From CALELF01 sp045617925 (GTDB lineage Bacteria > Synergistota > Synergistia > Synergistales > Synergistaceae), in NCBI GenBank assembly GCA_045617925.1, contig JAZLJR010000015.1:1-13156 (forward strand): a stretch of 13,156 bases of DNA, written 5' to 3'. This document shows, one piece after another, positions 1 through 7,751 of the stretch (positions within the stretch are counted from its first letter, which is position 1; every line of letters begins with the position of its first letter). The notes under the pieces were generated by a model. That model made no database searches and was not told the DNA's origin. It was given only the letters and a program-made list of their open reading frames with translations. The position numbers were made by a program, and so were the translations under genes.

Positions 1-1733
1 TTTAGACCACGCACGCCAAACACTCTGCCTTTTGTTGTAAAGAGATAAAGTGTGCGGTGAGTTGTCGTGGTAGCAACGGCAGAGATAATATCTTCTGCAC
101 GTGTTGGTGCTCCCTTAACTCCCTTACCACCACGTTGCTGCACACGATAGTCATCAAGGTTAGTGCGTCTGATGTAGCCATCATGTGTCAAGGTAACAGC
201 AATATTTTCTTCAGGAATAAGCTGATCCGCTGTTGTTTCCTCAACTGCATTTTCTATATCAGTGCGGCGCTTATCGTCGTATGCAGCCTTCATCTCTTGA
301 AGCTCCTGTTTAATGACAGAATCAAGGATAATGCTGCTTGACAAAATGCTCGTATAACGCTCAATATCCATCATAAGCTGTGCAAGCTCTGTGTCAAGTT
401 TTTCTCTTTCAAGCCCAGTTAGGCGTTGCAACCTCATATCAAGAATTGCCTGTGCTTGAATTTCACTGAATGCAAGCTGTTCAACGAGATTATTTTTTGC
501 TTCTTGTCCCGTTGAGCTACCACGAATTATCTTTATAACCTGATCAATAACATCAAGAGCCTTAAGCAAACCTTCAACAATATGGCGTCTGTCCTCTGCC
601 TTCTTCAAACGGAACTCCGTGCGACGACGAACAACATCTCTCCTGTGATTTAAGAATACATTTATCATTTCTATCAAGGAGAGTTCCTTGGTAGTGCCAT
701 CAAGCACTGCAAGGTTTATGACGCCAAATGTGCTTTGGAGCTGTGTCCTTGTGTGAAGCTGGCGCAACACCAAAGCAGGATCAGCATCACGGGAAAGCTC
801 TACAACAATTCTCATCCCGTGTCTGTCAGACTCATCACGAAGGTCACTTACACCGTCAATTTGAGCTGTTTGGACTCCCTTTGCAATTGTTTCAATGAGG
901 GTTGTTTTATTTACCATATATGGAATTTCTGTAATAACTATTGCTGTCTTTTTGCCTTTTTCTTCAATTTCCGTTCTGCCACGCACAACTATCCTGCCGC
1001 GACCAGTACGGTAGGCATCTATTATTCCTTCTCTGCCAAGTATTATTCCGCCAGTTGGGAAGTCTGGACCAGGAATATATTGCATAAGCTCACCTAACTC
1101 AATGTTAGGATTATCCAGCACAGCACAACATGCATCAACAGTTTCACCAAGGTTGTGAGGTGGCATATTCGTAGCCATACCAACAGCAATACCAGTAGTG
1201 CCATTTATAATTAAGTTTGGTAATTTTGACGGAAGAACGACAGGTTCTTGCAGGGATTCATCAAAGTTTGGCATCCAGTCAACTGTGTCTTCTGTGATGT
1301 CTGCCAACATTTCTTCTCCCATAGCGTGAAGTCTTGCCTCTGTGTAACGCATAGCAGCCGGTGAGTCACCGTCTATGGAACCAAAGTTACCTTGCCCATC
1401 TACAAGGCGATATCTCATGGAGAAATCTTGTGTAAGCCTTGCCATGGTATCGTAAATTGACGAGTCACCGTGTGGGTGATACTTACCCATTGCTTCACCA
1501 ACGATACGGGCAGATTTCTTGAACGCTGTATTATGACGCACACCAAGCTCAAGCATTGCATAAAGCACACGACGCTGAACTGGCTTCAAGCCGTCTCTTG
1601 CATCAGGCAATGCACGACCAATGATGACGCTCATTGCATAATTAAGATAACTTGTTTTTATTTCATCTTCAACAGGGAGATTTATAACTCTTCCTATTTC
1701 AAAAAGTCCACTTTGTTTTGAATTATTGTCCAT
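1..1733 (-). CDS. gyrA: DNA gyrase subunit A, 3' end cut by the window edge
   Basis: GyrA is the DNA-cleaving and rejoining subunit of gyrase, which with GyrB introduces negative supercoils using ATP. The first 577 codons are visible and the frame is open throughout; the rest of the C-terminal beta-pinwheel lies beyond the left edge. The start is ATG at 1733, with GGAG 8 bases upstream. The catalytic tyrosine is Y130 in AAMRYTEARL, equivalent to E. coli Y122. The quinolone-resistance region reads HPHGDSSIYD, with S91 and D95 at the positions of E. coli S83 and D87, so the usual resistance changes are absent. Residues 532-538 (QQRGGKG) form the GyrA box, which is needed for DNA wrapping and distinguishes GyrA from ParC. 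The gene follows an Lrp-family regulator by 38 bases, and I see no clear promoter in that gap, so it may be cotranscribed with it. Identity is near certain. Confidence 0.97.
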   Translation of the reverse strand, partial: MDNNSKQSGLFEIGRVINLPVEDEIKTSYLNYAMSVIIGRALPDARDGLKPVQRRVLYAMLELGVRHNTAFKKSARIVGEAMGKYHPHGDSSIYDTMARLTQDFSMRYRLVDGQGNFGSIDGDSPAAMRYTEARLHAMGEEMLADITEDTVDWMPNFDESLQEPVVLPSKLPNLIINGTTGIAVGMATNMPPHNLGETVDACCAVLDNPNIELGELMQYIPGPDFPTGGIILGREGIIDAYRTGRGRIVVRGRTEIEEKGKKTAIVITEIPYMVNKTTLIETIAKGVQTAQIDGVSDLRDESDRHGMRIVVELSRDADPALVLRQLHTRTQLQSTFGVINLAVLDGTTKELSLIEMINVFLNHRRDVVRRRTEFRLKKAEDRRHIVEGLLKALDVIDQVIKIIRGSSTGQEAKNNLVEQLAFSEIQAQAILDMRLQRLTGLEREKLDTELAQLMMDIERYTSILSSSIILDSVIKQELQEMKAAYDDKRRTDIENAVEETTADQLIPEENIAVTLTHDGYIRRTNLDDYRVQQRGGKGVKGAPTRAEDIISAVATTTTHRTLYLFTTKGRVFGVRGL

Positions 1734-1771
1734 ATTTACAACTCCATATTTCTTGTATCTAATTATTTATT

Positions 1772-2242
1772 CTATAATTTTTCTTGTTGTTTAATTTCTA
1801 GTGGTTGAATTACCTTGCCATTTATCGGTGAGGAGAGCACGAGTGATGTATTGGTTGTGCCGTGAGCAGCAACCTCTCGCAATATTTCTTCAAGCCTTTC
1901 CATACTACCGGATATAATTTTTAATATCATGCCATCAGTTCCAGTAACATGGTGTGTTTCTATAATTTCTGGGATTCTTTGCGCAAGCGCTTCCAGCTCT
2001 GGCACCTTGTTTGCAGCAATAACCACACGAACAAACACAGTAATGCCATAGCCAATTTCAGCATAATTGACCACAGCTTTAAACCCTTGTATGATGCCTT
2101 GTTCTTCCATTCGTTTGATTCGTTCTGCAACAGCAGGAGAAGACAAGCCTACTCTTGTAGCAAGATCATTGTATGAAACTCTGCCTTCTGCTTGCAAAAT
2201 TTCTAAAATTTTACTTCCAACACTATCTAACAATTTACCCAT
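1772..2242 (-). CDS. Lrp/AsnC-family transcriptional regulator
   Basis: This 156-residue protein has the length and layout of the Lrp/AsnC (feast/famine) regulators. An N-terminal winged helix-turn-helix occupies roughly residues 5-55; the recognition part includes LSSPAVAERIKRMEEQGII. A RAM effector-binding domain occupies roughly residues 66-140, with the conserved turn HHVTGTDGMILKI at about 97-109. Family members bind DNA as dimers to octamers and respond to amino acids or other small metabolites; the ligand here cannot be read from sequence. The start is ATG at 2242, preceded by GAGGTG. Its own promoter probably lies at 2275-2303. The stop is 38 bases from the gyrA start, so both genes may be on one message. 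The C-terminal tail after residue 145 is short, charged and not distinctive. Lrp-type repressors often regulate themselves, which would fit the AT-rich palindromes upstream, but that is inference. Confidence 0.92.
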   Translation of the reverse strand: MGKLLDSVGSKILEILQAEGRVSYNDLATRVGLSSPAVAERIKRMEEQGIIQGFKAVVNYAEIGYGITVFVRVVIAANKVPELEALAQRIPEIIETHHVTGTDGMILKIISGSMERLEEILREVAAHGTTNTSLVLSSPINGKVIQPLEIKQQEKL

Positions 2243-2274
2243 AGTTACACCTCACGTTCTTAAACTGCTGAGAT

Positions 2275-2303
2275 ATTTTACACCCATTAAGCAAAAAAAA
2301 CAA
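2275..2303 (-). promoter_or_regulatory. Probable sigma-A promoter of the lrp-like gene (and possibly gyrA)
   Basis: Reading the minus strand, a -35-like TTGTTT (2303-2298) is separated by 17 bases from a -10 TAAAAT (2280-2275). The -10 matches the consensus at five of six positions; the -35 matches only TTG. Transcription would start near 2268 and give a leader of about 25 bases carrying the GAGGTG ribosome binding site. The -35 box lies in the T-tract of the preceding terminator. Confidence 0.42.
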
Positions 2304-2346
2304 GGCAAAACGTTATTTCAAAATACATTTTGCCCTATTTTTTTGC
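2291..2346 (-). terminator. AT-rich, roughly symmetrical terminator after recD2
   Basis: GGCAAAA (2304-2310) pairs with TTTTGCC (2328-2334), a 7-bp stem. Inside the loop a further TATT/AATA pair is possible. On the minus strand the stem is followed by TTG and then eight T. GC-A7 (from 2291) and T7-GC (to 2346) extend the symmetry, so it could act in both directions, although nothing on the plus strand needs it. The stem has only three GC pairs, so efficiency is uncertain. It would end the kdsC-pepA-recD2 transcript. Confidence 0.55.
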
Positions 2347-2354
2347 ATTTATTT

Positions 2355-2379
2355 CAATATTGAGTTAAAAAAATTAACT
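2355..2379. repeat. Pair of small AT-rich palindromes in the recD2-lrp gap
   Basis: CAATATTG (2355-2362) is a perfect 8-bp palindrome. It is directly followed by AGTTAA-A5-TTAACT (2363-2379), a 6-bp inverted repeat with a 5-base spacer. Neither has the GC pairs of a terminator. They lie about 50-75 bases upstream of the proposed lrp -35 box, so they could be operator sites, perhaps for the Lrp-like protein itself. In AT-rich DNA such repeats also arise by chance. The rest of the gap (2380-2455) shows nothing recognisable. Confidence 0.3.
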
Positions 2380-2455
2380 ATCTGATCTTTGTTGTATTAA
2401 AACTATGCATTAACTTGTTGGTTTATTAGATTTATGACTACTATACATCCAGCAT

Positions 2456-4747
2456 CTAGCGAGTTTCAATATCATTGCTATTCATTTTGCTTCTTAACCG
2501 CTCCTTCAGCCTTGTCCAACGCACCTTTGTTTGGTTGTTTGAAACAGCAATTGCAAGTGCTTTTTTCGAGCCAACTATCACAACAAGTTTTTTGCCCCTC
2601 GTAACCGCAGTGTAAAGCAAATTTCTTTGAAGCATTATGTAATGTTGCGTCAAGAGAGGAACAATGCAAACGGGGTATTCCGAGCCTTGACTTTTGTGGA
2701 CGGAAATTGCGTAAGCAGGAGCAAGCTCATCAAGCTCTGTAAACTCGTAGCAGACATCACCTGAATCCGTAGCAACAAGCATCATTTTTTCCTGCATATC
2801 AATATCAGTAATTATACCAATATCACCATTGTAGATGTCCTTGTCATAATTATTTTTTGTCTGCATAACCTTGTCTCCGACCTTGTAACGAAAACCAAAA
2901 CGGTCTATTCCCTCGCCCCCGTTTTTATTCAAGATCTGTTGCAGCTCGATATTGAGTCGCTTCGTTCCCGTGATACCATTGTGCATCGGACAAAGGACTT
3001 GAATATCTTTGAATGGGTCAAAGCCAAATGTGCGAGGGATGTTCTGTGTAACAAGGCGTTTTATCACATTCAGCGTTCGTTTTTCCGTCTCTGCTTTCTG
3101 CTCTTCCTCTGGAACAGCATTATCATTCTCGCTCGTTGTTTCTATGAAATAAAAATCGCTGTCCTTTTCGTTTTGCAAATTCGGCATTTCGCCATTATTT
3201 ATCATGTGGGCATTTGTAATTATCCTGCTCTCGTTCCCTTGGCGAAAAATCTGATTGAGCCGAACAACAGGGCATATTCCAGATTCGATAACATCTTCCA
3301 AGACATTTCCAGAAGAAACAGACGGAAGCTGGTTTATGTCTCCTACAAGAATGAGGCTTGCTTCTTTTCTTATCGCCTTTAATATGTGGTGAAACAGGAC
3401 TTGGTCTATCATGGAAGCTTCATCTAAAATAACAATGTCAAAGTCAAGAGGATTTTTGTCATCTCGCAGGAAGTTAAGTCCTACATCTGCCGTGCCCTGA
3501 CACTCCAGTAATCTATGGATTGTCTTTGCCTCGCAGCCAGTAGCCTCGCTCATTCTTTTTGCGGCTCTGCCAGTAGGAGCAGCAAGTGCCACTTTAAATC
3601 CAGCATATTCTTTTAATTTTTGCACAGCACGAATTATGGTAGTTTTACCCGTTCCAGGTCCACCGGTTATCACCATAACCTTTGAAGCAAGAGCTGTCTT
3701 TATAGCTTCTTTTTGCGTATCAGCCAAGGAGAGAGCCATATCCTGCTCCAAGGCAGGCAAATACTGTTCAAAATCTACAAATTGTGTCTGAAATGGTGAA
3801 GCAACAAGGGCTGCTAAATTCTCGGCACTTTTCACTTCTGAATAATGGAAAGCCGGAAGATACACAGCCGTTTCCACTTCTGCCTCATCTTCTTCATTGC
3901 CACTTTTTATATAATCTTCCACAATGACATTTTCTTCAAGGCGAGCTAACTCTAGCCCTTCTTCAACCACATCAGCAGAAATGCCTAAAAGCTCTGCCGT
4001 TCGCACCAAGAGTTTTTCCTTTGGTGCAAAGACATGTCCCTGTGCCACAAATTCATTGAGAGCAAAGGCAACACCGGCAGATACACGCTCTGGTGCAGTG
4101 GGAGCAATTCCCATTGAAGTAGCAATTTTGTCCGCAATAGCAAAGCCTATTCCCCAAACCTCTTGTGTCAAGCGGTAAGGATTGGCCTTTAATATCTCTA
4201 TTGTATCAGCACCATATTGCTTAAAAATTCGGCTAGCATATCCTGTGCCAAGCCCCCAACTTTGCAGGAACACCATTATGCGTCGCTCGTCCTGTTTTTC
4301 ACTCCAAGCTTCTGCAATTTCTTGTGCTTTTTTTGCACTCAGTCCTGCAACCTCACGCAAGCGTTCCGGCTCATTGTCAAGCACATTTATCGTTTCTTCT
4401 CCAAAGGTTTTTATAATCTTTGCAGCTGTCGCAGCACCTACTCCCTTGATAAAACCAGAGGAAAGATATTTTTCAAGCCCCGTCAAACTTGTTGGCAAGG
4501 ACGCTTCCGCTTTTGTAAAGCTAAATTGCATTCCAAAACGTGGGTTATCCACCCAAGAACCGCTAAGCATCATAAATTCACCAAGCACAGGGTTTGGCAA
4601 AATGCCAACAGCCGTAACAAGGTCTGCATGCTTACTGACCTTGAGACTCAAGACGGAATAATTGCTTTCGTCATTGTGATAGACAATACGCTCCAATGAA
4701 CCACGCAGAGATATTGTATTTTCTTCTTCTAACAACTGCCTTTGCAT
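2456..4747 (-). CDS. recD2: RecD2-type ATP-dependent DNA helicase
   Basis: This 763-residue superfamily 1B helicase moves 5' to 3' on single-stranded DNA and acts in repair and replication-fork maintenance in bacteria, independently of RecBC. The N-terminal half carries the RecD2-specific OB-like region and helix-hairpin-helix segments (about 95-150, with GFIKGVGAATAAKI, and about 165-215). The motor follows: Walker A GGPGTGKTT (362-370), Walker B LDEAS (441-445), motif III GDINQLPSV (469-477), FRQ (501-503), motif V SVHKSQGSE (682-690) and motif VI YTAVTRGK (712-719). The long N-terminal domain separates it from the RecD of RecBCD. Residues 536-557 form an acidic, probably flexible insert. 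The start is ATG at 4747, immediately after an in-frame TAG, so it cannot extend upstream. No ribosome binding site is visible, and pepA stops 16 bases before, suggesting translational coupling. It is probably the last gene of kdsC-pepA-recD2. Confidence 0.95.
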   Translation of the reverse strand: MQRQLLEEENTISLRGSLERIVYHNDESNYSVLSLKVSKHADLVTAVGILPNPVLGEFMMLSGSWVDNPRFGMQFSFTKAEASLPTSLTGLEKYLSSGFIKGVGAATAAKIIKTFGEETINVLDNEPERLREVAGLSAKKAQEIAEAWSEKQDERRIMVFLQSWGLGTGYASRIFKQYGADTIEILKANPYRLTQEVWGIGFAIADKIATSMGIAPTAPERVSAGVAFALNEFVAQGHVFAPKEKLLVRTAELLGISADVVEEGLELARLEENVIVEDYIKSGNEEDEAEVETAVYLPAFHYSEVKSAENLAALVASPFQTQFVDFEQYLPALEQDMALSLADTQKEAIKTALASKVMVITGGPGTGKTTIIRAVQKLKEYAGFKVALAAPTGRAAKRMSEATGCEAKTIHRLLECQGTADVGLNFLRDDKNPLDFDIVILDEASMIDQVLFHHILKAIRKEASLILVGDINQLPSVSSGNVLEDVIESGICPVVRLNQIFRQGNESRIITNAHMINNGEMPNLQNEKDSDFYFIETTSENDNAVPEEEQKAETEKRTLNVIKRLVTQNIPRTFGFDPFKDIQVLCPMHNGITGTKRLNIELQQILNKNGGEGIDRFGFRYKVGDKVMQTKNNYDKDIYNGDIGIITDIDMQEKMMLVATDSGDVCYEFTELDELAPAYAISVHKSQGSEYPVCIVPLLTQHYIMLQRNLLYTAVTRGKKLVVIVGSKKALAIAVSNNQTKVRWTRLKERLRSKMNSNDIETR

Positions 4748-4763
4748 CTAATTTTTTATTTTG

Positions 4764-6212
4764 CTATTTTGCCAGTTCGTTTGCCAGAGCAAAAATTGTT
4801 CTTGCACCAAATGCTGTAGCACCGCAGGCATAATAATCATAAGATGACTTTGCAAAATCTGCCCCCGCAATGTCAAGGTGTGCCCATGGTGTGCCTTCTG
4901 TCACAAACTCCTGCAAGAACAACGCAGCAGTTATAGCACCACCATAACGCTCACCACAATTTGAAAGGTCGGCAAATTTGCTTTCCAATTGTTTTTTCAA
5001 ATGCTTGTCTATCATTGGAAGTCTCCAGAATGCCTCACCAGTTTTTGCCGAAGCAGACAAAATTTGCTCCGCCAATTTGTCATTATTGGAGAAAAGCCCA
5101 CACATCGTTGAGCCAAGTGCCACAGCACAAGCGCCAGTAAGTGTCGCAATGTCAATAACAAGGTCTGGTTTTTGCTCACAGGCAAGGCACAATGCATCAG
5201 CGAGGGTCAAGCGCCCTTCCGCGTCTGTGTTATTTACCTCTATTGTCTTGCCATTTCTAGCTGTCAAAATATCATCTGGGTGATAAGACTCACCGCCTGG
5301 CATATTCTCAGCAGCTGCAATAAACAATGAAACTTTAATAGGAAGTTTCATCTCTGCTATTGACTTAATAACGCCAAGCACAATGCAAGCCCCACTTTTG
5401 TCTCCCTTCATGGTAAGCATATATTCAGAGGGCTTTAGGTCAAGACCACCGGAATCAAAGGTAATACCTTTCCCGACAAGTGCTATGTGTTTTTTGTAAT
5501 TATTTGGCTCGTATGTAAGGTGTATCAGGCGTGGTTGAGAGGTGCTACCCTTTCCAACTGCATAAAACGCACCAAGATTTTCTTTTATGATTCTATCTTC
5601 GTCCCAAATTTCACAGCCTAAATTATATTCCTCTGCCAAATCCTGTGCAATTTGTGCCAGTTCTTCAGGGTGAATTGAGTTGCCTGGTTCATTCGCAATA
5701 TTTCTGGCAAAATTTTGTGCTTCAACAGAAGCGAGTGCGTATGGAATTACGCTCTCATCAATGCCATAGATAACAACGTTTTCAAGCTCCTTGAATTTTT
5801 CCTTATTGTCTTTTGGAACACTCTTGTATTTATTAAATCTGTAATTTGCCAAAGCTACGCCCTCTACCACCGCTATAGATGAAGTGGCATCAAGGCAAGG
5901 AGCAAAAAGCTCAAGATTATCGCGACCACTTTCTGCAACAGAACGTGCAATCTTGTAAGAAGCAATACGCAACACATCAGTATCAGAATTTTCTCCCTTT
6001 TCACCGAGCCCTGCAAAGGCAAAAAGTCCGTCTTCCGTTGGAACAGTTAAAAATTCGTCACTAAGTCCCTTGAATTGCTCTGCCCCCAAAATAGCCTTGA
6101 ATTTTGCAGCTAATGCGCCAGCCAACTGACTTGGAAATGCAAGATTTTTATCAAGTAAAAATCCGTGTGCTGTAAACATTTGATTTGTTTCGTTCTTTGA
6201 AAAAATGTTCAT
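4764..6212 (-). CDS. pepA: Leucyl aminopeptidase, M17 family
   Basis: This cytosolic metallopeptidase removes N-terminal residues from peptides and normally works as a hexamer with two divalent metals per active site. The length of 482 residues is normal for the family. The C-terminal catalytic domain is complete: K248 and D253 in VGKGITFDSGG, K260, D271 in MKGDKSGA, and D330, E332 and R334 in the family signature NTDAEGRL (329-336). These correspond to the known metal ligands and catalytic Lys/Arg of E. coli PepA. The N-terminal domain (about 1-160) is much more divergent, as is usual. The start is ATG at 6212, with GAGGG 7 bases upstream. It lies 37 bases after kdsC and 16 bases before recD2, so the three are probably cotranscribed. 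Some M17 enzymes also bind DNA as regulators (PepA/XerA in E. coli); nothing here shows whether this one does. Confidence 0.96.
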   Translation of the reverse strand: MNIFSKNETNQMFTAHGFLLDKNLAFPSQLAGALAAKFKAILGAEQFKGLSDEFLTVPTEDGLFAFAGLGEKGENSDTDVLRIASYKIARSVAESGRDNLELFAPCLDATSSIAVVEGVALANYRFNKYKSVPKDNKEKFKELENVVIYGIDESVIPYALASVEAQNFARNIANEPGNSIHPEELAQIAQDLAEEYNLGCEIWDEDRIIKENLGAFYAVGKGSTSQPRLIHLTYEPNNYKKHIALVGKGITFDSGGLDLKPSEYMLTMKGDKSGACIVLGVIKSIAEMKLPIKVSLFIAAAENMPGGESYHPDDILTARNGKTIEVNNTDAEGRLTLADALCLACEQKPDLVIDIATLTGACAVALGSTMCGLFSNNDKLAEQILSASAKTGEAFWRLPMIDKHLKKQLESKFADLSNCGERYGGAITAALFLQEFVTEGTPWAHLDIAGADFAKSSYDYYACGATAFGARTIFALANELAK

Positions 6213-6249
6213 TATTATTCCCTCGTTTATCTATAAATTTTTATTCGGT

Positions 6250-6897
6250 TTATTTATTTTTGTTATTCAAAATCAATTCTGCAATTTCACGGATGACGCC
6301 AGCACCGCCTGCTTTTGTAGCAACGTAACCGGCAACAGAAAGCACCTCGTTGCAAGCATCAGCAGGACAACAGGCAAAGCCAACATTTCGCAACACTTCT
6401 GTGTCGTTTATGTCGTCGCCTATGTAGCAAATTTCATCTAGCGTGCAATTATAATCTTTCGCAATTTCCTTTATTGCAGAAAGTTTGTCTTTAACTCCAC
6501 CTAGGCATATATCTAGCTGTAATTTTTTTGCACGACGTGTGTTTAACTCACGAGTTTCCCCCGTAACAATTCCGCAAATCACCCCCGCACTTCGCAACAT
6601 ATTGAATGCCATGCCGTCATGTGCGTTAAATTTTTTTATCTCGTCGCCATTTTCTGTGTAATACATGCCACCGTCAGTAAGGCAACCGTCACAGTCGGTC
6701 AAAAGAATTTTGATTTTTTTGCTGTCAGTAAAATAGCTATTTCCTACTATTTTTTTTTCTAATCCTTTTGCCTCTGTTTGCCCAATTTCCTTAATCACGG
6801 TGTCTGCTACAAAGTATTCGCCGCCTTCACCAAATTTTGAAACTACAAATTTCAAAAAAGATTTATCACAAGACGAAATAAAAATTTTGTTTGCCAT
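6250..6897 (-). CDS. kdsC: KdsC-type (HAD C0) sugar-acid phosphatase with an N-terminal extension
   Basis: This 215-residue HAD phosphatase resembles 3-deoxy-D-manno-octulosonate 8-phosphate phosphatase, which makes Kdo for lipopolysaccharide. All HAD motifs are present: motif I DCDGCLTDGG (68-77; nucleophile D68, acid/base D70), motif II T112 in VTGE, motif III K136 in GGVKDK, and motif IV GDDIND (160-165). The C-terminal GGAGVIREI (198-206) is typical of this tetrameric group. Usual members start just before motif I, whereas this one has about 60 extra residues that I do not recognise. The start at ATG 6897 has GAGGTGA 5 bases upstream and a TATAAT box before it, so the extension is probably translated. 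E114, R122 and K125 follow a pattern I recall for nonulosonate-phosphate phosphatases, so KDN-9-P or Neu5Ac-9-P are alternative substrates. No other Kdo gene is in view. Family is certain; substrate is moderate. Confidence 0.82.
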   Translation of the reverse strand: MANKIFISSCDKSFLKFVVSKFGEGGEYFVADTVIKEIGQTEAKGLEKKIVGNSYFTDSKKIKILLTDCDGCLTDGGMYYTENGDEIKKFNAHDGMAFNMLRSAGVICGIVTGETRELNTRRAKKLQLDICLGGVKDKLSAIKEIAKDYNCTLDEICYIGDDINDTEVLRNVGFACCPADACNEVLSVAGYVATKAGGAGVIREIAELILNNKNK

Positions 6898-6928
6898 TCA
6901 TGTCACCTCAAAAATTTTCTACGTCGCT

Positions 6929-6934
6929 ATTATA
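6929..6934 (-). promoter_or_regulatory. Probable -10 box of the kdsC-pepA-recD2 transcript
   Basis: A perfect TATAAT lies at 6934-6929 on the minus strand, in the gap between the tal terminator and kdsC. No good -35 is found at 16-18 bases, and the extended -10 TG is absent, so it may be weak or need an activator. The start would be near 6922, giving a leader of about 25 bases that contains the GAGGTGA ribosome binding site. Confidence 0.5.
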
Positions 6935-6962
6935 CTACATAAAATTGATTTAGCAGCATAAT

Positions 6963-6993
6963 AAAAAAACGACCAACTAATGTTGGTCGTTTT
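6963..6993 (-). terminator. Strong intrinsic terminator after tal
   Basis: AAAACGACCAAC (6966-6977) and GTTGGTCGTTTT (6982-6993) form a perfect 12-bp stem around the 4-base loop TAAT (6978-6981). On the minus strand the stem runs into seven T (6969-6963). This is a textbook Rho-independent terminator, placed 18 bases after the tal stop. The A/T flanks make it usable in both directions. Confidence 0.95.
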
Positions 6994-7010
6994 CTTGCTC
7001 ATAAATTTTA

Positions 7011-7664
7011 TTATTTCGCTGCGAGGAATTTTGCCCAGTCTGCGTTGAACTGATCAATTCCCTTTGCTGTTAATGGATGATTGAAGAGTTGCTTCAAAAC
7101 TTTGAATGGGACTGTGCCGTAGTCTGCGCCTGCCTTTGCACATGCCAAGACGTGTGCTGGGTGACGGAGACTTGCTGCGATTATCTTTGTATCATTTCCA
7201 CCCATAATGAATGCTTCCTTGACATCTTCAATGAGACGAATACCGTCTTCGCTGATGTCATCGAGTCTGCCAACGAATGGGCTAACGTATGTCGCACCGG
7301 CTGCTGCTGCCAAAACTGCTTGGTTTGCAGAGAAAATAAGTGTGACGTTTGTCTTGATACCCTTCTTTGAAAGCTCTTTAACGACGCCAAGTCCATCTGG
7401 ATAGCAAGGAATTTTAACAACAATATTTGGTGATAATGCTGCAATTTCAAGTGCCTGCTTCAAAAGAACATCTTTCTCCATTGATGTTGCTTCTGCACTC
7501 GTTGGACCCTGGACATAGTCAGCAATTTCTTTTACTCTTGCGTAAAAGTCAATGTTACCCTCTTTTGAAACAAGTGATGGGTTTGTGGTAACACCAGCGA
7601 TAACACCCCAACCGTATGCTTCTTTAATTTCTTCAAAGTTAGCTGTGTCTAGAAAAAACTTCAT
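7011..7664 (-). CDS. tal: Transaldolase, small TalC/FSA-type
   Basis: This 217-residue class I aldolase belongs to the small transaldolase/fructose-6-phosphate aldolase family, a decameric TIM barrel in the cytosol. Transaldolase moves a dihydroxyacetone unit between sugar phosphates in the non-oxidative pentose phosphate pathway. The Schiff-base lysine is K84 in NIVVKIP. The strand TNVTLIFSANQA (105-116) and YVSPFVGRLDD (126-136) match B. subtilis-type transaldolase rather than E. coli FSA, which has TLGTAVYGAAQ there, so transaldolase is favoured over fructose-6-phosphate aldolase. I place the start at ATG 7664 (MKFFLDTAN, the usual family N-terminus), with AAAGGA 11 bases upstream. The frame could begin at 7709, but the extra 15 residues are not family-like and cover the ribosome binding site. 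It has its own promoter (7718-7746) and ends at the strong terminator. Confidence 0.93.
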   Translation of the reverse strand: MKFFLDTANFEEIKEAYGWGVIAGVTTNPSLVSKEGNIDFYARVKEIADYVQGPTSAEATSMEKDVLLKQALEIAALSPNIVVKIPCYPDGLGVVKELSKKGIKTNVTLIFSANQAVLAAAAGATYVSPFVGRLDDISEDGIRLIEDVKEAFIMGGNDTKIIAASLRHPAHVLACAKAGADYGTVPFKVLKQLFNHPLTAKGIDQFNADWAKFLAAK

Positions 7665-7717
7665 GACTAAAATCATCCTTTCCGTAAGATATATAATTTT
7701 TACTAACAACTGGACAA

Positions 7718-7746
7718 ATGATACACCAATTAAGCATTACCGTCAA
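7718..7746 (-). promoter_or_regulatory. Strong sigma-A promoter of tal
   Basis: TTGACG (7746-7741) and TATCAT (7723-7718) are separated by exactly 17 bases; each matches the consensus at five of six positions. The start would be near 7711, giving a leader of about 46 bases. It lies in the glnS-tal gap. No terminator separates glnS from tal, so read-through from glnS is also possible. Confidence 0.8.
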
Positions 7747-7751
7747 GAAAC

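Noticed and set aside
1..1733. ParC (topoisomerase IV) instead of GyrA
   Set aside because: The intact GyrA box QQRGGKG at 532-538 and the GyrA-like sequence around the active tyrosine favour gyrase.
4182..4699. Long plus-strand open frames opposite recD2
   Set aside because: They lie entirely antisense to well-conserved helicase sequence, have no family resemblance, and reflect codon bias of the real gene.
7011..7709. Longer transaldolase start at 7709
   Set aside because: The extra N-terminal residues are not family-like, they overlap the ribosome binding site of the standard MKFFLDTAN start, and the predicted transcript start near 7711 would leave almost no leader.
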